Shown: positions 6,977 through 13,451 of the stretch, one piece after another
How positions within the stretch are numbered: position 1 is the stretch's first letter
Layout: every line of letters starts with the position of its first letter
Assembly (NCBI GenBank): GCA_947625455.1
Contig: CANQOJ010000037.1
Coordinates: forward strand, 1-15,085
Direction of reading: 5' to 3'
Origin: an uncultured Clostridia bacterium
GTDB taxonomy: Bacteria > Bacillota > Clostridia > Oscillospirales > Ruminococcaceae
Length of the DNA stretch: 15,085 nucleotides
Notes under the pieces: generated by a model
Seen by the model: only the letters and a program-made list of their open reading frames with translations
Database searches by the model: none
What the model was told of the DNA's origin: nothing
Made by a program: the position numbers and the translations under genes

Positions 6977-7059
6977 CAGACGGTATAAAAAGTCAAGTCT
7001 CAGACTGTTGAGAAAGCCTCAGACGCTGACGACGTAGATGGGACTTTATCTACAGTCTG
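6977..7059. repeat. Palindromic element type D, complete copy
   Basis: The arms 6977-6994 (CAGACGGTATAAAAAGTC) and 7042-7059 are inverted repeats matching at 15 of 18 positions, enclosing 47 bases. The left arm and adjoining CTCAG motif recur at 3740-3784. The element ends 17 bases before the -35 of the HD-GYP gene. No coding capacity. Confidence 0.6.
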
Positions 7060-7076
7060 TAATGTATTTTTTTCAC

Positions 7077-7106
7077 TTGACATTTGCTGTTTATTTATGG
7101 TAAAAT
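7077..7106 (+). promoter_or_regulatory. Promoter of the HD-GYP gene
   Basis: TTGACA (7077-7082), an 18-base spacer and TAAAAT (7101-7106). The candidate ATG at 7084 lies inside this promoter, so translation must begin at the ATG at 7141, which has GGAGGG six bases upstream. Confidence 0.75.
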
Positions 7107-7140
7107 GAATTGTAAACGCTTGAAACACGGAGGGATTAAA

Positions 7141-8343
7141 ATGAAGCTTGACTTAACGGATATGCTTTACGCATTATCATACGCGCTTGATAAAGTAGAA
7201 ACGGAATTGCTTGGGATTGACAACGGTCACGGAAAACGCGTGGCGTATCTTTCACTTCTTATGGGCAAGGAAGCGGGATTTTCCGAAGATGAACTAAGGG
7301 ATTTTATAGGCTGTTGTATTCTTCACGACAACGCATTAACCGAGTTTCTTCACGAAGAACTTGAAAAGAATGCAGCCATAGACTTTAACAGCGCCGTGTT
7401 CAATGAAAGCCGTCACAGCGTTATAGGTGAACAGAACATCTCCCTTATGCCGTTCAGCACAGACGTGAAAGACATTATCCTCTATCATCACGAAAACGCT
7501 GACGGTTCGGGTTCAATGGGCAAAAACTCCTCGCAGACAAATCTAAAGTCGCAGATACTTCATCTTGCGGATATATGCGAGATGAAATTTCGCTTTAATT
7601 CAATGACAGAGAGCGAATACCGCGAACTTTCGGACTATGTCATGTCGCAGTCGGGAAAAGCGTTTTCAAATGACGCCGTAAAGCTGTTCAGACAATCCGT
7701 GACCTTTGAAAATATAAAGCATCTGCATGAAAACAGTGAACTTCAGTGCCTTAAATCTGAACTTAAAACAAACGTCCTTGATTATTCCGACAAGGAAATC
7801 CACAACATTTCAATGCTTTTCGCAAAGATAGTCGATTATAAATCACGTTTTACCCGCGCCCATTCGATGGGAGTTGCGGCAAGGGCGGAGAAAATGGCGA
7901 AATTCTACGGTTTTTCTCCCGAAAAAACCACAAGGTTTTATTTCGCGGGTGCAATGCACGACATAGGAAAACTTGCGGTGTCAAACGACATACTTGAAAA
8001 ACCCGACAAGCTTGATTTAGACGAATTTGACAAAATGAAAAATCACGCCTCGGCAACCCGTTATATTCTAAGCCAGATAAAGGAGATTCCCGACATTATC
8101 GAATGGGCGTCAAATCATCACGAAAAACTCAACGGCAAAGGCTATCCCAAAGGACTTACAGCAGAGGATTTAAGCTTCGAGGACAGGCTTATGGCTTGTA
8201 TCGACATCTATCAGGCATTAACGGAAAAGCGCCCCTATAAAGACGGCTTCCCCCACGAGAAAGCGATAGGCATAATGCGTGATATGGCGGCTAGAGGGGA
8301 GTTGGACGGTAAGATTGTTGAAGACATGGAAGAGGGAGTATAG
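7141..8343 (+). CDS. Tandem HD-GYP domain protein (putative cyclic-dinucleotide phosphodiesterase)
   Basis: The protein has 400 residues from the ATG at 7141; the frame is open further upstream, but the promoter and GGAGGG site fix this start. It contains two HD-GYP-like domains and no membrane segment or sensor domain. The N-terminal one (about 25-185) has H30, H62-D63, H92 and H116-H117-E118, but DGSGSMG replaces the GYP motif. The C-terminal one (about 220-400) is canonical: H241, HDIGKLAV (H273, D274), H302 and HHEKLNGKGYP (326-336). These are the metal ligands and signature of phosphodiesterases that hydrolyse c-di-GMP or related cyclic dinucleotides. The first domain may be regulatory or have weakened activity. 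It is monocistronic. Domain assignment is strong; substrate is inferred from the family. Confidence 0.88.
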   Translation: MKLDLTDMLYALSYALDKVETELLGIDNGHGKRVAYLSLLMGKEAGFSEDELRDFIGCCILHDNALTEFLHEELEKNAAIDFNSAVFNESRHSVIGEQNISLMPFSTDVKDIILYHHENADGSGSMGKNSSQTNLKSQILHLADICEMKFRFNSMTESEYRELSDYVMSQSGKAFSNDAVKLFRQSVTFENIKHLHENSELQCLKSELKTNVLDYSDKEIHNISMLFAKIVDYKSRFTRAHSMGVAARAEKMAKFYGFSPEKTTRFYFAGAMHDIGKLAVSNDILEKPDKLDLDEFDKMKNHASATRYILSQIKEIPDIIEWASNHHEKLNGKGYPKGLTAEDLSFEDRLMACIDIYQALTEKRPYKDGFPHEKAIGIMRDMAARGELDGKIVEDMEEGV

Positions 8344-8344
8344 T

Positions 8345-8530
8345 CAGTATACAGTTGAGAGTGGAAAGTATACAGTTAAGGTGCCGCTTCGCGGGGATTT
8401 AGATTGTGTTCATATTAAAAGAGCGTAAACCTATCGAAAGGTTTACGCTCTTATAAATTCAAAACAATCTAAATATCGTCCGCGTCAGCGGACACCATAA
8501 CTGTATACTGTCCAATGTCCACTGTATACT
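8345..8530. repeat. Nested palindromic element, type A copy 2, between convergent genes
   Basis: Closely similar to 5191-5377. The outer arms 8346-8378 and 8498-8530 are inverted. The central hairpin is GAGCGTAAACC (8421-8431) with GGTTTACGCTC (8440-8450), extendable to 13 bp by AA/TT, around an 8-base loop. A side hairpin GTCCGC-GTCA-GCGGAC lies at 8478-8493. It lies between the HD-GYP stop (8343) and the stop of the convergent ABC gene (8566). The remaining bases to 8565 show nothing notable. Confidence 0.85.
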
Positions 8531-8565
8531 TATACTGCTACCCCTCTCACGGTGTCAAACAACTT

Positions 8566-10530
8566 TTAATCAAGTTCAAACGCCCCGGTGTAAAGCCTGT
8601 AATACTGCCCTTTCTCGGCGATAAGTTTTTCGTGTGAACCGCGCTCGATTATCTTTCCGTGATCCAAAACCATTATAACGTCCGAATTTCTGACGGTTGA
8701 AAGTCTGTGCGCGATTACAAAAACCGTTCTTCCTTTCATAAGCGCGTCCATTCCCGCCTGAACTATCGCTTCTGTTCTCGTGTCAATCGAACTTGTCGCT
8801 TCGTCAAGTATCATAACAGGCGGATCTGCAACAGCCGCTCTTGCTATTGAAATAAGCTGTCTCTGACCTTGCGAAAGTCCGCTTCCATCGCCTCTCAGCA
8901 CCGTATTATAACCGTCGGGGAGCATTCTGATAAAGCTGTCCGCATTCGCAAGTTTCGCCGCCGCAATACACTCCTCGTCTGTCGCGTCGGGTTTTCCGTA
9001 ACGCAAGTTGTCCATAACCGTTCCCGTAAACAAGTTTACGTCCTGCAATACAACGCCCAACGAACGCCTTAAATCGGATTTTTTGATTTTGTTGATGTTT
9101 ATTCCGTCATAGCGTATCTTTCCGTCGTCAATGTCATAAAAGCGGTTGATAAGGTTGGTTATGGTGGTTTTACCCGCGCCCGTAGCGCCCACAAACGCAA
9201 CCTTTTGCCCAGGTTCTGCATAAATGTTTATATCCTGCAAAACAAGCTTTTCGGGCACATATCCGAAATCCACGTCTTTCAGCACAATGTCGCCTTTAAG
9301 TTCTTCATAAGTAACAGTGCCGTCAACGGCGTGCGGGTGTTTCCATGCCCACAAGCCTGTGCGTTCAGCCGTTTCAACAAGTTCTCCGTTTTCCTTGCGC
9401 TTTGCGTTTACAAGGGTTACATATCCGTCGTCATGTTCGCTTTCCTCGTCAATAAGCGCGAATATTCTTCCCGCGCCCGCCATTGCCATAGCAACGGAGT
9501 TCAACTGCTGTGATACCTGACCGATAGGACCTATAAAGCTTCTTGAAAGCTGAAGAAATGACGCAATTGCGCCCAGCGTCAGCACATTCACCGAAAAGCA
9601 GGCTATATTTGTCACGCCGTTTATTGCAAGATAACCGCCCACTACCGCAAGCACAACATACAGAAAATATCCCATGCAGTTGTTTATCGGCATAAGCACA
9701 TTTGCATATGCGTTTGCACGGCAGGTGTTTTCGGAAAGTTCAAAATTCCTCTCGTCAAATCCCTCTTTTGATTTCTGTTCACGGCAGAAGATTTTTATAA
9801 CTCTCTGTCCGTTTATCATTTCCTCAATATATCCGTTTACCTTCGCCATTGAGCCTTGCTGACGGATAAAATAAGTTCCCGATTTCTTCGCGATTATCGC
9901 CGTTATGAAAAGTATTATCATAAGGAAAACCAAGACCGTCAGCGTCAGCCATATCGAAAGCGAAAGCATCGAGCAGAAAATTGAGATAAGCGTAATGCCC
10001 GAAGAAATGACCTGCGGCAAAGACTGCGACAGCATCTGCTGCATAGCGTCAGCGTCGTTTGTGTAAAAACTCATGACATCGCCGTGCGTATGCGTATCAA
10101 AGTATTTTATCGGCAGCGTCTGCATATGCGAGAACATTTCATCACGTATCTTCTTCAATACACCCTGCGATACCACTGCCATAATTCTTGCCTGTAACAG
10201 CGAACTTCCCGCACCCGCAAGAAACAATACCGCCATTAGCGATATTGCCCGCAAAAGCCCCGAATAATCGGGTGTTGCGCCGCTTTTCGCAATTTCTACA
10301 AGAGGCATTATATAATCGTCAATAAGCGTCTTTATAAACAGCGACGAAGCAACGCTTGCAAGCGCGCTTACCACAATGCACACAACAACCAGTATAAGCC
10401 TTTTCCTAAACGGTTTCATATACCCGAAAAGGCGCTTTATGACCTTTTTGTCGAACTTCATAGGCACTCTCGCGCCGCGGGGCGGTCTGCCTGTTCTTGC
10501 CGGCATTTTTTCGTCTTTAATGTCGCTCAT
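8566..10530 (-). CDS. ABC exporter half-transporter with canonical ATPase site (LmrD/TM288-like)
   Basis: This 654-residue protein has a polar N-terminal tail of about 40 residues, a six-helix ABC exporter membrane domain (about 40-350) and an ATPase domain. The ATPase domain has Walker A GATGAGKT (448-455), Q-loop Gln496, signature LSQGQ (552-556), Walker B VMILDE with catalytic Glu577, and H-loop His608. The signature deviates from LSGGQ. Between the membrane and ATPase domains is an insert (about 362-412) with TGLWAWKHPH, which I recall from clostridial homologues. It overlaps the upstream ABC gene by four bases (ATGA), so both subunits are likely made together as a heterodimer. The pair resembles LmrCD/BmrCD/TM287-288 drug exporters. 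It is the last gene of the operon and faces a type A palindrome. Confidence 0.93.
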   Translation of the reverse strand: MSDIKDEKMPARTGRPPRGARVPMKFDKKVIKRLFGYMKPFRKRLILVVVCIVVSALASVASSLFIKTLIDDYIMPLVEIAKSGATPDYSGLLRAISLMAVLFLAGAGSSLLQARIMAVVSQGVLKKIRDEMFSHMQTLPIKYFDTHTHGDVMSFYTNDADAMQQMLSQSLPQVISSGITLISIFCSMLSLSIWLTLTVLVFLMIILFITAIIAKKSGTYFIRQQGSMAKVNGYIEEMINGQRVIKIFCREQKSKEGFDERNFELSENTCRANAYANVLMPINNCMGYFLYVVLAVVGGYLAINGVTNIACFSVNVLTLGAIASFLQLSRSFIGPIGQVSQQLNSVAMAMAGAGRIFALIDEESEHDDGYVTLVNAKRKENGELVETAERTGLWAWKHPHAVDGTVTYEELKGDIVLKDVDFGYVPEKLVLQDINIYAEPGQKVAFVGATGAGKTTITNLINRFYDIDDGKIRYDGININKIKKSDLRRSLGVVLQDVNLFTGTVMDNLRYGKPDATDEECIAAAKLANADSFIRMLPDGYNTVLRGDGSGLSQGQRQLISIARAAVADPPVMILDEATSSIDTRTEAIVQAGMDALMKGRTVFVIAHRLSTVRNSDVIMVLDHGKIIERGSHEKLIAEKGQYYRLYTGAFELD

Positions 10531-12278
10531 TCTTCTTCAGCCGCTCCTTTCGTTTGAGAATCATATATCTCGCGGTAAATTCCCCCGCGCGCGTAAAGTT
10601 CGTCATGCGTACCTATTTCGGAAATCCTGCCGTTGTCCATAATTATAATTCTGTCCGCGTCACAGACCGAGGAAACGCGCTGTGCTATGATTATCTTTGT
10701 CGTATCAGGAATTTCCTCGCGGAATGCCTTTCTTATCATGGCATCTGTGTGCGTATCGACAGCAGATGTTGAGTCATCAAGAATAAGTATCTTCGGCTTT
10801 TTCAGCAGCGCCCTCGCTATGCACAATCTCTGCTTTTGACCGCCCGAAACGTTTGTACCGCCCTGTTCAATATAGGTGTTATATTTTTCGGGGAAAGTCT
10901 GCACAAATTCGTCCGCGCATGCCAGCCTGCACACTCTTTCAACTTCTTCATCAGTCGCGTTTTCATCACCCCAGCGGATATTTTCCGCAATCGTCCCAGA
11001 AAACAGAGTGTTCTTCTGAAGCACCATGGCAACGTTGTTTCTTAGCGCTTCAATGTTGTAGTCCTTTACGTTTTCGCCGCCGACAAGAACTTCTCCCTCG
11101 TCAGCGTCATAAAGCCGCGGTATCATCTGCACAAGCGTTGATTTTGAAGAACCCGTGCCGCCGATAATTCCGATAGTTTCACCGCTCCTGATTTTAAGGT
11201 CAATGTTATTCAGCGCGGCTTTTTCCGAAGTCTTGAAATATCTGAAACCAACGTTTTTAAATTCAATCGAGCCGTCCTTGACTTCCATCAGATTGCGCTC
11301 GCCGTCGTTAAGGTCGCTTTTCTCGTTAAGCACCTCGCAAACGCGGTCTGCGCTTGCCTTTGACATTGTCAGCATTACGAAAATCATTGACAGCATCATA
11401 AGACTCATAAGTATCTGCATTGTATAAGTAAACAGCTCCATAAGACTGCCTGTTGTAAGTCCGAGAGCTTCATTGTTGCCGCTTGCAACAACAGCCTGCG
11501 CGCCAAGCCACGATATAAGCACTATGCATGTATAAACCGAAATCTGCATAGCGGGAGCGTTGAATGCAACGGTCTTTTCGGCTTTTGTAAATCTGTCGTA
11601 AATCAGCTTTGAAATTTTGCCGAACTTTTCTTTTTCGTGTTCCTCGCGCACAAAACTCTTTACAACGCGTATTCCTCTTAAATTTTCCTCAACGACATTG
11701 TTTAAATCGTCGTAAGTCGTAAACACTTTCCTGAACATAGGAAACGCCGTTTTGACAATAATCGCAAGCACAATAACAAGAAACGGTATAACCCACAGGA
11801 AAATCATAGAAAGTTCCTTACTTGCGCTGAATGCAAATGTAAACGCGAAAATAAGCATTGCGGGCGCGCGGAAGACAATTCTCGTCAGCATCTGAAACGA
11901 CATCTGAACATTCGTAACATCTGTCGTAAGGCGCGTTACAAGACTTGCGGGAGAAAACTTGTCAATGTTTGAAAAGCTGAAATTCTGGATATTGTAGTAC
12001 ATATCATGTCTTACGTTTCTCGAAAAGTAAGACGACGCGCGCGAAGCGGTATATCCCGCCAGTGCGCCGAAACACAGCGCCGTAAGCGTCCTTATAATCA
12101 GTTCAATCCCGTATCTTAAAACCATATCCATATTTCCGAAAGTTATTCCCTCGTCAATAAGCTTTGCCATAACGCTCGGAATTGAAACCTCGATAAAACT
12201 TTCGCACAATACGAAAATCGGCGTTAAAATTGCGGGCAAAAGCGCCTGCCTTACGCATTTCGCAAGTGTCTTTATCAT
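10527..12278 (-). CDS. ABC exporter half-transporter with degenerate ATPase site (LmrC/TM287-like)
   Basis: This 583-residue protein has a six-helix exporter membrane domain (about 10-310) and an ATPase domain. Walker A is GGTGSSKST (373-381), the signature VSGGQ (477-481) is canonical, and Walker B is ILILDD. The residue after Walker B is Asp502 instead of the catalytic Glu, and the H-loop His is replaced by Gln533 (AQRVSSV). These two changes mark the degenerate half of heterodimeric exporters. Its own Walker motifs pair with the partner's odd LSQGQ to form the inactive site, while its good signature completes the active site. It overlaps marR upstream and the second ABC gene downstream by ATGA on each side. 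Drug or peptide export is inferred from relatives. Confidence 0.93.
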   Translation of the reverse strand: MIKTLAKCVRQALLPAILTPIFVLCESFIEVSIPSVMAKLIDEGITFGNMDMVLRYGIELIIRTLTALCFGALAGYTASRASSYFSRNVRHDMYYNIQNFSFSNIDKFSPASLVTRLTTDVTNVQMSFQMLTRIVFRAPAMLIFAFTFAFSASKELSMIFLWVIPFLVIVLAIIVKTAFPMFRKVFTTYDDLNNVVEENLRGIRVVKSFVREEHEKEKFGKISKLIYDRFTKAEKTVAFNAPAMQISVYTCIVLISWLGAQAVVASGNNEALGLTTGSLMELFTYTMQILMSLMMLSMIFVMLTMSKASADRVCEVLNEKSDLNDGERNLMEVKDGSIEFKNVGFRYFKTSEKAALNNIDLKIRSGETIGIIGGTGSSKSTLVQMIPRLYDADEGEVLVGGENVKDYNIEALRNNVAMVLQKNTLFSGTIAENIRWGDENATDEEVERVCRLACADEFVQTFPEKYNTYIEQGGTNVSGGQKQRLCIARALLKKPKILILDDSTSAVDTHTDAMIRKAFREEIPDTTKIIIAQRVSSVCDADRIIIMDNGRISEIGTHDELYARGGIYREIYDSQTKGAAEEE

Positions 12279-12787
12279 AAATTATCTCCCCTTTTCTCAG
12301 CGCATTCTCTTTCCCTTTTTGCGCTGTCTAAATTTATTTGAAGTCTTTCAAAGTAACCCGTCAGCTGGTCGAGTTCGTTTTGCGAAAAACCCTTAATAAG
12401 CTTTTCTTCAATGTCCTCAACTTCTGCGCGCATTGTTTTCGCTATCTCCCGTGATTTATCCGTAAGCGTGATTTTTTTCAGTCTTGCGTCATGTGAAACG
12501 CCCTCGCGCCTTATGAAGTTTTTCTTTTCAAGCAGGGAAAACATCTTCGATACCGTAGAGCGGGTTATCCCGAAATTGCTTTCAAAGTCGCGCTGGAAAA
12601 CTTCTCTGCCCTCTTCTTCGGCATTGAAGAGATATCCTATTATCCATTTGTTAGAACAAGTGATGTTGTCAAGCTCTCTCATCGCCGAAGAATTTCCGTC
12701 AAGATACCGCTTTATGGCGTTGCTTAACATTCGCATTCTTAAACCTATTCCTTTGTTTTCTTCCAAGAAAAAATTCACCGCTTTCAT
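12275..12787 (-). CDS. MarR family transcriptional regulator of the ABC exporter operon
   Basis: Up to 170 residues with a winged helix-turn-helix. The recognition part FGITRSTVSKMFSLLEKKNFI lies at about 72-92 and the wing GVSHDARLKKITLT at 96-109, with dimerisation helices at both ends. It most likely represses its own operon and responds to an exported compound, as is usual for marR-ABC pairs. The TGA overlaps the next gene's ATG by four bases. The start is doubtful. The ATG at 12787 has no ribosome site and is itself the edge of a tandem repeat unit (the same CATCTAGAAG edge occurs at 12927 and 13069). Met18 (12736) or Met20 (12730), with AAAGGA upstream, fit the family N terminus and may be real, giving 151-153 residues. 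Confidence 0.9.
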   Translation of the reverse strand: MKAVNFFLEENKGIGLRMRMLSNAIKRYLDGNSSAMRELDNITCSNKWIIGYLFNAEEEGREVFQRDFESNFGITRSTVSKMFSLLEKKNFIRREGVSHDARLKKITLTDKSREIAKTMRAEVEDIEEKLIKGFSQNELDQLTGYFERLQINLDSAKRERECAEKRGDNL

Positions 12788-12926
12788 CTAGAAGCTAGAG
12801 ATCAAGAGGTTAGAGGCTAGAGTTGGAAATAAAGAGCGTAAATCCCTCGATAGGTTTACGCACGTTTATTCCAAAAACAATCTAAATCCAAACCTTAGAT
12901 CTAGCTTCTAGCTTCTTAATCTCTAG
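12785..12926. repeat. Tandem palindromic repeat type B, unit 1
   Basis: First of three 142-bp units. The CTAGAAGCTAGAG-type left arm is roughly inverted in the right arm (AGATCTAGCTTCTAGC region). The core GCGTAAATCC-CTCGATA-GGTTTACGC (12836-12861) is a hairpin with one bulged base, followed by ACAATCTAAATCC. Core and motif match the type A elements. Its first three bases are the complement of the apparent marR start codon. Confidence 0.88.
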
Positions 12927-13068
12927 CATCTAGAAGCTAGATATTAAGAAGTTAGAGGCTAGAGTTGGAAATAAAGAACGCAAATCCCTCGATAGGTTTA
13001 CGCACGTTTAATTTAAAAACAATCTAAATCCAAACCTTAGATCTAGCCTCTAGCCTCTTAACCTCTAG
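12927..13068. repeat. Tandem palindromic repeat type B, unit 2
   Basis: Starts exactly 142 bases after unit 1 and is nearly identical to it. The core hairpin here has drifted (GAACGCAAATCC against GGTTTACGC), with one lost pair. The right arm has GCCTCTAGCC where unit 1 has GCTTCTAGC. Confidence 0.88.
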
Positions 13069-13213
13069 CATCTAGAAGCTAGATATTAAGAAGTTAGAGG
13101 CTAGAGTTGGGAATAAAAGGACGTTCCCAACCGGTTGCCTACGTTGTTATAATTCAAAAACAATCTAAATCCAAACCTTAGATCTAGCCTCTAGCCTCTT
13201 AATCTCTAACCTC
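13069..13213. repeat. Tandem palindromic repeat type B, unit 3 with replaced core
   Basis: The arms and the ACAATCTAAATCC motif match units 1 and 2. The central GCGTAAA hairpin is replaced by a different palindromic core containing the perfect palindrome CAACCGGTTG (13128-13137) between two ACGT words. Overall length is almost preserved. Its outer end degenerates near 13213. The gap beyond (13214-13267) holds no gene; it contains the candidate operator at 13238-13258. Confidence 0.85.
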
Positions 13214-13237
13214 TACTCTCCGCCACTTATGATTATC

Positions 13238-13258
13238 CCAACCACCTGATATTGTTGG
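13238..13258. promoter_or_regulatory. Candidate operator for the MarR regulator
   Basis: CCAAC (13238-13242) and GTTGG (13254-13258) form an inverted repeat across 21 bases. The site lies immediately downstream of the expected transcription start (about 13261) of the minus-strand promoter. Length and position suit a MarR dimer, but the match between halves is short and this is inference only. Confidence 0.35.
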
Positions 13259-13267
13259 CTACTCCAC

Positions 13268-13296
13268 ATTATAATGCAAATTAAATAATTTGTCAA
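13268..13296 (-). promoter_or_regulatory. Consensus promoter reading toward marR-ABC
   Basis: On the minus strand TTGACA (13296-13291), exactly 17 bases, then TATAAT (13273-13268): a perfect consensus. Starting near 13261, the transcript would cross all three type B units before marR, giving a leader of about 470 nt. I found no nearer promoter for the operon outside the repeats. Confidence 0.75.
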
Positions 13297-13370
13297 TACA
13301 TATTTTGTGAAAATTTTCTGAAACTTTTAGCGAATTTTCACGGTAATTACATCTTGCGGTCAAAAAACTA

Positions 13371-13399
13371 TTGAATTTTTCAAAGCGTTGTGCTATAAT
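13371..13399 (+). promoter_or_regulatory. Promoter of the nfnAB genes
   Basis: TTGAAT (13371-13376), a 17-base spacer and TATAAT (13394-13399), with an extended -10 TG at 13391-13392. The transcript would start near 13406. AAGGAGG at 13432-13438 is 13 bases before the ATG at 13452, a long but workable spacing. It is divergent from the marR operon promoter about 75 bases away. Confidence 0.8.
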
Positions 13400-13451
13400 T
13401 AAAAAGCGTTATGATAAATTGACAACTTTATAAGGAGGAGTTTGTTTTAAT

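Noticed and set aside
7084..7140. Upstream ATG extension of the HD-GYP gene
   Set aside because: The ATG lies between the -35 and -10 boxes of the gene's promoter and lacks a ribosome site; the ATG at 7141 has GGAGGG.
5191..8530. Composite transposon bounded by the two type A copies
   Set aside because: The elements are in the same orientation at the ends of ordinary housekeeping-type genes, with no transposase between them.
12785..13213. CRISPR array
   Set aside because: Only three units of 142 bp in direct contact, each internally palindromic, with no 25-40 bp repeat/unique-spacer alternation and no cas genes nearby.
13418..13430. TTGACA at about 13419 as a second nfnA promoter -35
   Set aside because: There is no room for a spacer and -10 before the ribosome site and ATG at 13452.
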